Origin: Dolomedes plantarius
Taxonomy: Eukaryota > Arthropoda > Arachnida > Araneae > Dolomedidae
Assembly: GCA_907164885.2 (NCBI GenBank)
Contig: OU015498.1
Coordinates: 131,872,651-131,936,650 of the forward strand
Length of the DNA stretch: 64,000 nucleotides
Direction of reading: 5' to 3'
A program made the position numbers and the translations under genes. Numbering within the stretch: position 1 is the first letter of the stretch; each line of letters opens with the position of its first letter. The notes under the pieces were generated by a model. That model was not told the origin of the DNA. It saw only the letters and a program-made list of their open reading frames with translations, and searched no databases. Shown one piece after another: positions 34,755-47,520 of this stretch.

Positions 34755-35204
34755 TGCTAGAAGCATAAACTATATTTAATTACAGTAATAAGCGTTAAAC
34801 GGTAATTTTCTATTAAAGTCCTAGTGTGTTCTCCAATTCAGAAAGTAGATTGTTTTTCTCAGCGAAGAGTTCAGGGTCACCGAATTCCTCGCACGCGCTG
34901 TCTGACGCAGTTCACCGAATGTTCCGAGAGAGGGGCTCGGGATGATCGCCCACGCTGTTGTATAACGTGCGAGAAGCAAAATACGCAATTTTAGGGATAT
35001 TTTTATAGAAATAGGACGTGCGTCTGTCGTGAGCTGAGAGATGCTTGAAAATGACGATTTAGCTGGGTTATTTGGGTATTCACTTAATGTTAATTAATAA
35101 AGTTGTTTAAATGTTAATTAAGCATTAGTTCTTCCACTGGCCTATTGTTTTATGACTGCATTTAGAGTAATTAGTTTGTTAAAGGGTGCGCGGCGAAGGG
35201 CCGT

Positions 35205-35208
<4 letters not shown>
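34755..35208 (+). mobile_element. Possible solo LTR inserted in a (TA)n tract
   Basis: The segment opens TGCTAGAAGC and closes GGCCGTGACA, has TA repeats on both sides (34733-34752 and 35207-35264), a GC-rich middle and an AATAAA at 35096-35101 about 110 bp before the end. TG...CA limits and a late polyadenylation signal suit a solitary LTR. No second copy in the window confirms the edges. Confidence 0.4.

Positions 35209-35264
<56 letters not shown>
35209..35264. repeat. (TA)n microsatellite
   Basis: About 56 bp of TA, directly after the possible solo LTR. Confidence 0.95.
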
Positions 35265-35266
<2 letters not shown>

Positions 35267-36953
35267 TAGGACGTTATGCGGAGAGGGGGTGGGATGGATT
35301 TAGACCTACAAACTATATTTATCCTGACCTCGTGTGTTAGACACATTTATTTATAACCAGACATTGTCATCCTGATCTATAAGTTATTCGTAATTTAAAC
35401 AGAACAGGTTTTACATCATTAGACAAATGATCTATAAGCGAATACCTTGTATAAAAACATTTAGAGAAGTAATAAGGATTTGAGGTAATTTGCAGCCCTG
35501 AATCCACTGAAACAAAGTTTCGATAATATAAATTTGTAAACAGCGAAAGTAATACTTTTCGAATTTACTGTAGAGCCCGTCGCATCTCATTGCATTGATA
35601 CAAATATTTGTCACAAGACAAACTTCATGAACCTCTACAACTAAACATTAATGGCATATTAAAGGGGTGGACGTGAAAATTGGAGATTAAAAAGAATAAA
35701 AAAATGTTTGGCTGTTTGTTGTACTTAAAATAAACTTTAACCTTCGTACATTAAAATAAATAAAAATACTTGATTTTTGAAAATTAAGGCCTTTTGTATC
35801 ACTCCATTATGTCAGTTTATAGCAACTTCTGATTATCTTAAGAAAGTAGCGTTGTTAAGTTTAAATACTCATCAACAAATTTCCCCCATTCAATATTATG
35901 AGAGATTAATTAACTATGACATGCTATTTTCAAAGAACATAAATATTTTGATTTGAAGGAGGAGGAAAATTAAACTACAACATAGAACATCACAGCTTAT
36001 TAATTCGTCGTCGCAAACTAACACACAGCATCTCTTAGGCTTCATCGGCTATCTCACCATGAAAATTTCTCACATCAGAATTTTAGACAATTGTTAAGTT
36101 GAATAATTTCTTTCGTGGACTTATCAATGTTTTTAAGTGCTTCTCCATTGGATAAACTTAACTATATCTATTAAATAAAATACTGATATATTTTACACGC
36201 TGTCACAAATGACGATACCCCAAAATAAAATTTTTATTGAAAATATCACAAGTGAATATGAGAGCAAAATGCAATTTCCCGTTCAGTCCATCTTAAACAA
36301 GAAATCTCAACTTTTTATCCATAAAAGTAACTTTACATTTTTGATCTCGGCTATTTTTTCAGGGGATTAATAACTAAAAAAAAATTAAAGTAAATGAATT
36401 CGACTGTACTCGACAAAGTTGTAATTTGCAATATAAAATTAAACATTTATTTTTCATGCTGCTAAAAGAAAATTAACAGCGCAAACGGGTAATATTTTGT
36501 ACGCTATTTGTGAAAGGTGATGTTGTCTAGCTTCAGTTAGAACTGTATACCGGGGAAAAAAGAAGCTAATTTTAATCACAAATTTTGTTATATCGGGGAG
36601 AAAAGAAGCTAATTTTAACCTCAAATTTTCTTCAAAAACCTCTTAGTTCTTAAACTTGTTCTTGAAAAAAATTAAAGCAGAATAATCTATTTTCCGAACT
36701 TACGTGTTGTAACAAAAAAAATGATAAATAAGACTGAATCTCGCAAAAATTAGTTTAAACTCATTTTGACAACCGAACTAAAAATTACTTTGGGACACGA
36801 TCTCAGATTTTCAATTTGGAGAAGTGTCACATGAAACTCCAACTCGGATATTCACTTCCATTTGTCTTGATTTAACCCAATAAATGTTTTCATACTTCGT
36901 GGCGCAATTATTATAATATTTCCACGGACTGACGTTTATCTTGAACGTAATGT
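35265..36953. other. Non-coding DNA, nothing recognised
   Basis: AT-rich. A short near-duplicate (GGGGA(A)AAAAGAAGCTAATTTTAA) occurs twice near 36555 and 36596. No genes or element ends. Confidence 0.5.
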
Positions 36954-36961
36954 GCCATGGA

Positions 36962-37593
36962 CAGGGCCGGATTTAGATGAAAAGAGGCCCTAGGCTATTT
37001 CACTTATGAGGCCCTTTCACCTCTCATTTTTAAATTTGTAAATTGCATGAGCGATAATAAAATACATCATTACTGCGATAGATATCAATATATTAAATGA
37101 TACATGTTGTTATTGGTACTAACCTATATATATTCAATACATTGAAGATTAAACCAAATTCAATTCAGATAAATTTATTTCATAATAATTCACATTTAAA
37201 GTTTATGAATTATTATGAATTTTAAGTCTTAAACTAAACCAAAAATGGAACTTTATTCAAACAAAATCCAGATCACAAAAAAGAAAATATCAAATTGTAT
37301 ATCATATAAAATTTTATGTTAATAGTTATATTATTTAAGAACTGATTCAATCCAAGTATACATTTAAAATGAAATAGTAGATTAGAAGAATTTCTTTCTA
37401 AACTTTTTCGCACAGAATTCTTCTATAAGTTCATCAAAATCTATTTTCTCCTTATTTTCGGTCCAGTGTTTTAGTGTTCACTGTTTTTAGAATAGTGTCA
37501 ATTTTAATTTTGCTAACATTTTGAATGTAGGCCCCTCTTGATCTTGAGGCCGTAGGCTGAAGCCTAGTTAGCCTATAGGAAAATCCGGCCCTG
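36962..37593. mobile_element. hAT non-autonomous element (CAGGGCCGGATTTAG type)
   Basis: Left end CAGGGCCGGATTTAG and right end CCTATAGGAAAATCCGGCCCTG, with matching GAGGCCCTAGGCT and AGCCTA subterminal blocks. The 8-bp duplications GCCATGGA (36954-36961) and GTCATGGA (37594-37601) differ at one base. 632 bp, AT-rich and non-coding inside. Confidence 0.9.
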
Positions 37594-38104
37594 GTCATGG
37601 ACTATACTTTCGGAAACTACAACATTACCTGTTTCAGGGTGAATTTCCTTAGGTTAGTAATCAAATTAGAGGTTAGATTAATTTTTTACACATAATTAAT
37701 AAATGTTTATCAGTACAGGAACGTCAAAAACTACTTCCTAATGTATTATTAACTGTGTTTTTTAAAAATACTGTGTCTTGATGCTTTGAAAATTAAATGT
37801 CCCATTTGGGAAGACTGCTATATGCTTGTGCTTGATAGTCGAACAAAAAAAAATCTCCATTTTCTTCCTTTTGATTTTTCTTTCTTGGGGGATGGGAGGG
37901 GGTGGAGAAAATGATTTCCAAAACTGATTAAATTACCTTAAATAAAGTATAAGTGTTTTTCTTTTGGTAATTTATTGAAATAACGTTGTGATCACTTGAT
38001 GACACTGTTTCGTTGTATCATAAAGAAAATTTGTAAACCTCACTACTACTGAAATGAAGCTAAGACTGCAAAATAAACCTTCGTAAAAAACACAGGATTA
38101 AATT

Positions 38105-38300
38105 ACGGCTGAACAAGGATGGGACATTCATTCCGCCTTCGCGACTAAGTCTGCGTGTTCGAATCCCACTGTCGGCATGGTTGCTTATCGCCGTTTGAAA
38201 ATCTCTTTAAACTAAAAGTCCCCGTGAGCTCTCATTAGCAGCATATGATAAAACGTAGCGCAAAGAAAACCAGGCTGATTAGACGGAAACTTTAAACAAC
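38105..38300 (+). repeat. Degraded SINE-like unit
   Basis: GTGTTCGAATCCCAC (38155-38169) is a good B box, and CCTTCGCGACTAAGTC upstream could be the remains of a tRNA anticodon arm. The A box is not clear and the 3' end is not defined. Confidence 0.4.
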
Positions 38301-39339
38301 CAAACGGGAATTGATTATCAGAATACGATGCGATGTTTACTGTCCCACATGCTGTACAAAATAGATAGAGCTGAGGCATTCAACCTTCCCCCCCCCCCCA
38401 AATAGGTAATATCCGAATAATAATTTAATAATTTCTAAATTTTTCTGACAGCCATAAAGCTTTAAAAAGTCAGATACATTGCGTGAAATACACTCTGTGC
38501 AGCAATCTTATTTTCCTACCGATCTGTCTACACTTTTCATATAGGTTTTTCTGTGAAGTTAAGAGTTTTACGTACATTGTGTATAAAGAACTACCTGATA
38601 AGCCAAGAGGTCTAAGAAAAGATTTAGGAAGTACTCACTGCAATAAGGTTTCTAGACAAAACTTCACGAGAAATCATGATCTGTACTTAACAATGACCAC
38701 TGGTCATTAGGTACGTCAAGTAGTTCATAGTTTACCTGTAGTCTGAATTTGTAATAGGTCCACAACGCACAGTGACACAGGGAAAAAGTAAAACATGTCT
38801 ACGAAACATTTCAGGGTTGTGGGGTAGTTTAAATTTCAATTCAACGGTAACTACGTTTCGTATCACTTTGAAAATTCGATAACAAAATAAACAACATACC
38901 CCTCTATCACAGAGCAAAATATTAAAAAAAACTGATCGCGTGAGGGTGACCAAAAAATTAATATCACTGTGAGAGTCCTGACAGAAAATGACTAATCTCC
39001 TCTGAAAATGATTAACCCGGACAAATATAAAAGGGTATTAGATGATTTATCAAGGGATGTGTTTAAAATAATTTATTTTTTAAAACGGAAAATACTCAAA
39101 AGTACTACCGGTTCCAGTTGAAACGTTTATACCTTTGGCGAAATAGATGGAGCTAGAATAACGAAAAGTTGACAGTTCACTCATAAACATTAAGAAATGT
39201 TAAGGGAAAAAAAACAAGCTCATGACAGCACTATGAATAAGATTCTAAAAACAGATTACGACTGACAGAACGAATTTACAACCGGAGTCTAAACCCACTG
39301 AACTAAAAAAAGTTCGAAAAATGAAGCGTAAATATTAAC

Positions 39340-39960
39340 TTTCTAACTGCCAAGTTTACCAAACGGTGGCTCGTGAATTAACTCTGCCTCACTTAAAAAC
39401 TTCGCCGCTGACAACACCCGGACCCTTCCTTTCCACTCGAAAAACATGACGTAAACGTGTGTGACTTCACTTTCCACCCGAAGAATTGTAATTCCCCGGG
39501 ATTCGACAACAGCTCTCGCTACGTCAAAAGAAAATAATAAGAAAAAGCATAAACGGAATGTTGAACGATAACGCCTATACATACCCAATAGAATTCTAGG
39601 TTGTATGAAAACGCGGGAACTCTTCAAGTCCTTTTCTGTGTCCGGCGATCGTCTGCTAATGACGCCCACGCCGTGGAACTTGAGAGCATAGGAACCCCCT
39701 TTGGGACCACGTGATACTACAGTCATTCCCAGTGGCCAATCCAGAAATTCTTTCTTCCCCTCCCCCCTTTCTCTCAACTCTGCGCCCGATGCTCTCTAGT
39801 GCTATGCTGATAAGTGTCATATTCTTTTTTTTTTCTTCTCTCACTTCACACACAGATGAAGTAAATGATTCTCAATGCTCTACTGTTCTAATAAATGTAG
39901 CGGTTGTATTTTTCTGGAGGAGAAAGGCATAAAATCGAATTTATGACCGCGGATGAAGTT
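39340..39960. other. GC-richer block, possible promoter or exon, function unknown
   Basis: This stretch stands out from its surroundings in GC and CpG content. It has a 144-residue minus-strand open frame (39343-39777) with no recognisable domain, overlapped by other frames. It could be an unmethylated promoter region or part of an old element. No splice-supported coding model was found. Confidence 0.25.
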
Positions 39961-40316
39961 TAATAATTTACTTTTTTGCGCGTTGGTTTACGTAAACATG
40001 TATATATTATACATATAACAAATAAGAGAGGAATTATCACTCTTCGACTTCCGAGTTTTAAAACTCTATGATAAAAAATAATGAGCTGAAAAATTACCAT
40101 TTCTATAATTCCTTTTTAATTTGTTCCTTAAAAAGTGTTTCTCAGCTGTTGCTCCGTTTGCAATGAAATTTGCTAAACACAGGAAATCATTTATTTTGCC
40201 ATATGAAGAATTTGAAAGAAATATACGTGACTTTTATTACATATAAAAAAGGTTTATAAAATGAGGGGGAAATATACATTTATGCGTGAGTGCACCTCTC
40301 TATCCTTTTTCTATAA

Positions 40317-40930
40317 CTACCTGAATACCCATACTTCGCTACGGAGTAGATTCAAATTAAATACCACGGTCAATGTATGCAATTAATTTGTATTTTTAAT
40401 ATCCATAAAACATACTAATTTGAATTAAATTCTTAAAAAACTTCCATTTCAATTAGTCTAGTGGTTCATTTTTATCTTTTACCGTATTTTAATATTATTT
40501 TGCCAATTTATTTCGTTGTTATGTACGTGTAGCAAAATTAATTATCACAAAAAGTGAAGAATCCACGTGATCAGCATTTAATAAATTAAATTCTAAATAT
40601 TAATTTTTAAAAATTCCCCAAAAATTATAAAAGGAAGGTAAAGATTCAAAAAAGATTTCATTTTAAAGGAATTTTTATGATCTTTCTCGTGATATAAATT
40701 TTATAGCCCTCAGATTATTATTTTAAATGCAAACTTAAAAAAAGTTACAAAAAAAAGCTTAAAAATTTAATTTTAAAAAATCTAAGAAGAATTTTTTTAA
40801 AATCTTTCTTAGTGCACCCCTATACCATAAGAAGAATCGCCATGCAAAATTTCATCCCTTTAGGTCCAGCGGTTTGGTCTATGCGTTATCTGTCTGTCAG
40901 TCAGTCACGGAACTGTTTTATATATATAGA
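40317..40930 (-). mobile_element. Non-autonomous Helitron, minus orientation
   Basis: Read on the minus strand it begins TCTATATATATAAAACAG after an A (5' end at 40930) and ends CGAAGTATGGGTATTCAGGTAG before a T (40317). The hairpin CTCCGTAGCGAAGTA and the A|TC...T context are typical of Helitrons, with the final CTAG mutated to GTAG. It closely matches the plus-strand copy at 51042-51909 over both ends and GATCACGTGATTCTTC-like internal blocks. Confidence 0.82.
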
Positions 40931-40962
40931 TATACATAGGTAGATAAATAGATAGATAGATA

Positions 40963-43331
40963 TGCTGGCTCTTTAAGCCAGCAAAAGGCTTTCGGAGATC
41001 TTGTTAAAAGCTGCAAGCCATTTCAAGATTCTTTTATCCATTGTGAAGCGTTGTGAAGGGGAATAAGAGTTAAGAAAGGATAAAAAGAGTCAGCATAAGA
41101 AAAGGCCTTTTACATAAGTTTAAAAGATTGTTAGAAAAGGGAAACGTACGCAATAAAAATATATTTATGGTAAAGAGGGGAAAACGTTGGAGAATAGCTC
41201 GGTGTCCTTTGACTCAGTAATCGATGAATTAGCCCCATAAGAAAGGCCCAGTAGTAAGCTAGAATCGCGGCTAGTTAAAAGACCCCTCATGATAAAAGAG
41301 TTGCGTTGGACGAGGGTCAGTCGAAAAAGCCCCTTTAGAATAAGGAATAAGAATTGAAAGGATTGTAGTGAAATTTACACAACAGTAGCAGTATTGTCGG
41401 ATCATGGTCAGGAAAAGATGTTATAAAACTGACCAGGTGTTAGAAATAAAATATAAGAAAATGTAGAAAGGAGCAGGGGAAAAATGTGAAAGAATATGAA
41501 AATGTTTAGTATAGGTCCAATGAGAAGTGTGATTTTAATAAAAGAGAAATATTAGGGCCACTAGAAAAGGGTTTTAAGACGTAGGTGGAGTTTATATGGA
41601 GAAGAAAATACTGTGATTGGAAGGTGAAAACATGTATGCAAAAAGTTGAGATAAATATTAAGGGGTAGAAATGATACAGAGTTAGAGAGAAAGTTTTGAG
41701 GAGTTAGAGAGAGAGTGTGCAGAGGATATAGAGGTGTGCAGAGGGCGAATAGCCTACGGGCTTGCCCTGTGGTGGACTCTCGAGTCCACCCTGCACTTTA
41801 CCTACAACCATGAGCGATCCGTAGCAACGCCGATTTGGGGTAAGCCAGTCTTTACATTTCTGTTGCCTGTTGACAGTACTATTTTAAGATTTAAATTTAA
41901 ATTAAAATCCCGTAAATAATACATACCTTGTTTTATCCGGTGAGGACCCAATTTGATCAAATAATCATTTTAATACTGTAATTTAACTGTTTATTTGTGT
42001 AATAAATATTCGTTGTTAATTTGTAAATATTGGTCCTCATCATTTATATAAACATTTAAGTTGTGTCTAATCTTTTCTACAGTATTTACATGCTGGGGTC
42101 GATTATAGGTTTTAACATATTTAAGTTAAAATATTCACAGGGTTTGATTACTTATTAGTTATTACCCATTACTTAATTACCCAGGTTCGTTTTAACCCCA
42201 GCATGTAAATACTGTAGAAAAGATTAGACACAACTTAAATGTTTATATAAATGATGAGGACCAATATTTACAAATTAACAACGAATATTTATTACACAAA
42301 TAAACAGTTAAATTACAGTATTAAAATGATTATTTGATCAAATTGGGTCCTCACCGGATAAAACAAGGTATGTATTATTTACGGGATTTTAATTTAAATT
42401 TAAATCTTAAAATAGTACTGTCAACAGGCAACAGAAATGTAAAGACTGGCTTACCCCAAATCGGCGTTGCTACGGATCGCTCATGGTTGTAGGTAAAGTG
42501 CAGGGTGGACTCGAGAGTCCACCACAGGGCAAGCCCGTAGGCTATTCGCCCTCTGCACACCTCTATATCCTCTGCACACTCTCTCTCTAACTCCTCAAAA
42601 CTTTCTCTCTAACTCTGTATCATTTCTACCCCTTAATATTTATCTCAACTTTTTGCATACATGTTTTCACCTTCCAATCACAGTATTTTCTTCTCCATAT
42701 AAACTCCACCTACGTCTTAAAACCCTTTTCTAGTGGCCCTAATATTTCTCTTTTATTAAAATCACACTTCTCATTGGACCTATACTAAACATTTTCATAT
42801 TCTTTCACATTTTTCCCCTGCTCCTTTCTACATTTTCTTATATTTTATTTCTAACACCTGGTCAGTTTTATAACATCTTTTCCTGACCATGATCCGACAA
42901 TACTGCTACTGTTGTGTAAATTTCACTACAATCCTTTCAATTCTTATTCCTTATTCTAAAGGGGCTTTTTCGACTGACCCTCGTCCAACGCAACTCTTTT
43001 ATCATGAGGGGTCTTTTAACTAGCCGCGATTCTAGCTTACTACTGGGCCTTTCTTATGGGGCTAATTCATCGATTACTGAGTCAAAGGACACCGAGCTAT
43101 TCTCCAACGTTTTCCCCTCTTTACCATAAATATATTTTTATTGCGTACGTTTCCCTTTTCTAACAATCTTTTAAACTTATGTAAAAGGCCTTTTCTTATG
43201 CTGACTCTTTTTATCCTTTCTTAACTCTTATTCCCCTTCACAACGCTTCACAATGGATAAAAGAATCTTGAAATGGCTTGCAGCTTTTAACAAGATCTCC
43301 GAAAGCCTTTTGCTGGCTTAAAGAGCCAGCA
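40963..43331. mobile_element. Large foldback (inverted-repeat) structure, arms of 1136 bp
   Basis: Left arm 40963-42098 and right arm 42196-43331 are equal in length and inverted, with no difference found in the parts compared, around a 97-bp spacer (42099-42195). Each arm begins at its outer end with TGCTGGCTCTTTAAGCCAGC, itself a near-palindrome. The arms hold purine- and pyrimidine-rich tracts, a CpG-rich patch around 41745-41860, and AATAAA at 42001-42006. A 61-residue open frame (MCRGRIAYGLAL...) occurs in each arm, but there is no transposase or polymerase. ATA flanks both outer ends (40960-40962 and 43332-43334), a possible 3-bp duplication, though the left flank is a GATA repeat. If read as LTR-like, TG...TTTACA limits and the late polyadenylation signal would fit, but inverted LTRs are not a normal product. 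Confidence 0.9.
42099..42195. repeat. Single-copy spacer (loop) between foldback arms
   Basis: Begins TCGATTATAGG and ends GGTTCGTTTTAA. The first base aside, it is carried in full by the third copy at 47521, which is how the spacer can be assigned to the right-arm unit rather than the left. Confidence 0.85.
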
Positions 43332-46300
43332 ATACTCACAAAAGTCTCAGAAAAAGAAAAAAAAAAATTTAAAAAAAAAGAAAAAAAAGTTGGAAGTCCC
43401 GATTTTAGATTTAATACCTAATTGGTTGAGAGACCTACTACTAACTGGTGGAGGACCCAAATTGAAATGATAAACATACATATATAGCACAAAAATACCA
43501 GGTTATATATATATACAACACACAAAAAAAAATTATCAAATTCTAATCAATGTAAAAGTAGACTCGTTAGGATAATATTCTTAGTAAAATTTAACACTTT
43601 CAACCAAGATAAATGGCTTCTTTTTCCAAAATTAATCCTGATAGTAAGACTTGTGCTTAAAGTGTTCAAAAAATAGGTATTAATATAGGGGAAAATTATC
43701 CAGTAGTAATATAATATAAAGCATAAATAAGAATGAATAAATTATAAGAGTACAATAAAATTATAAATAATGCCCAGACACAAAATTTGAGTTGCTGAAA
43801 AAAAAAAAATTGATATAACCAATGTTAAAATAAGCTTACTAGAAGCAACTCGTAGCATATATGCATACTGGTAACCAACCTAAATAACATTTTGTACCTA
43901 AAAGTAATTAATACTAATTCTTGAGCTGAAGGTATGCAAAAGAAATGGGTATAAAAATTAGAGCATCATAATAATATATAAAGTGCAAATAAAAATAACT
44001 GGTTTAGAATAAAGAAATGAATTTAAAATAATTAATGTCCTGAGTATATATTTAACGGGATAAACAACATCAAGTAACCATTTTTTGGGGGGGAAACTTG
44101 TATAAAACGTTGAATCCACTGGAAGGAAAAATGTTCTATGAAATATATATAGTTCTTGAAATGACAGCACTCACAACTGAAAATTCTGAAGTTAATAGAT
44201 GAACATTTGAACACAGTTTCTTGGACGGGAAAATTGTCCGTGGCATGTTGAATTACTCCAGCAACGTCCACAGTGCAATCGTAAGACCTAAAGAGCTGGG
44301 TAACACTCTGATGCACAAGAGAGTGTCGACGAAGTAAGAGCTGGCCTCTAAAACCAGTCAAAGACCGCTATTTCGTCTGGCTCACACGAGAGTTAATTAC
44401 GTGCACTATCTGCAAGCGCACTGCCGATGAAACGAGCGCCGCTGTCGATTACTACAGGCATGTATGAAGATGAAGAAGATGCACGTCCCTCTGTAGATGA
44501 AAACAAACACTGTCGTACATTCCGCAAAATCTAAAAATCGTCGTAAAACGTAGGAGACTGCAATCAATCTCACTCTCCGTTGCATGAACCGCTCGCCCGA
44601 TGACTCGACGAATAACTCGTACACGACACTGCTGGCCTTAAAACTCGGCCACAATGTGGAGATTTTTAAAGTTCTTGTGCTACTAGAGCAACATCACTCA
44701 TGTGACTTCATGATGAGAGCTTTAAACAGCAACTTGAAAGGTTAAACAAAAATTGTGGTGCCCAGGAAAGCACCAAAAGTAAACAACATTGAGCTATAGG
44801 GTAAAGTCTATCTTACAAATCATGTTGAATTGACAGTACAAAAAAAAATTCTTAGTCGTATAAAGGTTAAAATTAAAATAACTGTATAATTAATAATTGT
44901 TAGTCATTAAATTAAGACATTATTCTCTTATAATGTAAAATATAAAAATTTCCTCTTATATTCATAAAGAATTAGGGAGAAGAAAAAAAATGATTAATTA
45001 CATAAATGAATATCTATTATGGCATACCTTTGTATAAAACAACCAAATATCTAATGATATTGTAACACATCATCATAATTATCATTAATAATTATATTAC
45101 TATTATTATTATACACATTATATATACATTTCTGTAGAATGCCTGTTTATACATTCATGTACTGTGTTAGAGAAAAAAAAATATTTATAATAAAGAAAGT
45201 GAACGCAAAATCTATATATACGAACAACAATGACAGGTGATCAGTCCGCCAAAACAAGATATATTAGAAGTTACATCCAAAATTTTAAAATTTATTTTGT
45301 TTTTGATTTGTTACATATTTTAGAGTTAAACAATAATGCAGACTAAATTTTTGAAACATGAGATGAGTAATAAAAAAAAAGAAGGAGAAAAGAAAAATTG
45401 TATATTTTTGATTTCTTACAAGAAATAAAAGAAAACCCTAGTATAATGATAGGGAAAATTATGACGAGAGAGAAAAAAAATTATGTGTTATAACTCTCTT
45501 ATTGACATGACAATTGACATTCGGTTAAAGTTAAGGCTAAGAAACGACAGATAATTGCCTAATTTAAAATGCATTAAGTATTTACAAAAAGAAATTAATT
45601 AATAACAAATTGAAATTAAACAATAATAATAAACATATATAAATAATAAATAGCAAAAGAAAGAAACGTATGTAAGAACAAGTAAAAAAAAATTGAAAAA
45701 ATAAAAGATAACGCTAAGAGGTGCGTTCTCATCTCCATTCATAAGAACGAATTTCAGAATATCGCGATTCTCGCGTGGGAAATTTCGAAAAAATTCCATT
45801 CTTCACTGTTCTCCGTTATCTGTCCGCAACGATCAAATATCGTCTTATAAATTTACGAACCAGAGAGTTAATTGTAAGTGAAGCGATTGTGAATTTCATC
45901 TGTTCTCCTCTTATAGGAGACAATTTTCAGAAAATCAAAATTCATTCATTATTCCCCATGCCTATTCATTATTATGTTAAATTCACTCATTAATAACAGA
46001 CATAGAAAATGAGTTAAAAAAAAAAGAAAACGCAATAAAAATAAATACATAAATAATAATAATAAAAAAATAAATGACAAGCGAAAGAGATACGTTCGCT
46101 TCTATTTAGGAGCGCGTTCTGAGCGTTTTGGCGTTTGACCCCCCCGTCGGGGAACAACAAGTAAACATAGTAGATAGCCATACGCTTCGAAAACCCCTGT
46201 TTCGCTCTATCACTATAGCTCTAATTCATAGCTACTGTGAAAAGAATTTCCCTCTTCTCTCCCGGCCAAAACGGAACGCAGGAGAAACTTGAAAAGGAAC

Positions 46301-47083
46301 AAAACCCGCAACTGCACTCCCCTCTCTTCGAAGGGCAATATTCTATTCTTCGCCCCCTCTTATGAGAGCACAATTCTTTAGAAAGTGACCAATTTTTGCC
46401 CACTAAACAGTGCAAATCGTGCACTATTTTTCGCCTTTCCCTAAATTGGGATTTAAATAGTGCGACTACGGGCGTCGATATAATACACTAAATACATTAA
46501 AACAATAAAGGAAATTCAAACGTCTAAAAAAAATATCCTTCTTAACCATTTATTTTTTTGTAACATAAGCATGCACAACTTAAATTTTACTCAATGTAAA
46601 TAAATATCAACATACTCTAATTACATCCTAACTACGAACACATAAATCCGAAAATCTCAATAGAGATTTTATAGCAAACACATAGAAAGAAAGAAAAAAA
46701 ATATATACATGCATAAAACCCTAATGAAATTTCTAAATCCCCATTAATTTTATATACATCCCATTATATACATCAAAACACAAATATAATAGATTAAAAC
46801 ATGACTGTCTATCAAGAAAAAAAAAATTCTCTTAACCATTAATGTACTAATTATATCATTGCTCTTAAAAGTACGGCATAATATAAAAATAACAAAAAAT
46901 TGGTAAATTCACACACATGTCAAATTGAAATAAAATTGCTAAATTCTACTAATTTTACCAATAAATTACCTAAAGAATCAGGCATTAGACTCTAAGAGTC
47001 AGGCATGTTAATCAAAAAAAAAATTGATATACATATATTCTACTGACAGAAATGTGCATATAATAATAAAATGTTTTTTTCCG

Positions 47084-47161
<78 letters not shown>

Positions 47162-47520
47162 AATTTGAAAGAAATATTAAAACACATACATTTTATAATA
47201 ATAACGATATGCCAATACAGGTATTCACAATTTTAAACACATTAAGAAAATAATTTAAATTCTTGTATTTGATCAAGAATTAAAACAATTAATAATAAAA
47301 AAAATTGTATCATCATAGTATACAACATGTGAAAAAAAATCCTAATTTAAACTAATGAAAAAAATAAATAAATATTTACTGTGTCTATATTATTTTTTTT
47401 TTCTACAGATATTCACTATAAAATATTAATATCCATATAGGAAAAATTTTCTTTTTAAAACCCAAGTGATTACAGAAATCAAATGGAATGGTCACGGCAA
47501 CCATTTGCTGGGCGGTTTAC
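43332..47520. other. 4.2 kb bracketed by 1232-bp direct repeats, no gene recognised
   Basis: Flanked left by 42100-43331 and right by 47521-48752, which are the same sequence in the same orientation. Inside are poly(A)-rich DNA, three GC-richer islands (44170-44660, 45720-45960, 46081-46480) and a (TA)n tract. None encodes a recognisable gag, pol or transposase. It could be the interior of a large non-autonomous retroelement in the minus orientation, or ordinary DNA between two independent copies. Confidence 0.4.
47089..47153. repeat. (TA)n microsatellite
   Basis: About 65 bp of TA. The I/Y-repeat reading frame through it is not a gene. Confidence 0.95.

Noticed and set aside
39343..39777. 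144-residue minus-strand frame in a GC-rich block
   Set aside because: Low-complexity ends, overlapping frames on both strands and no domain. Kept only as a composition feature.
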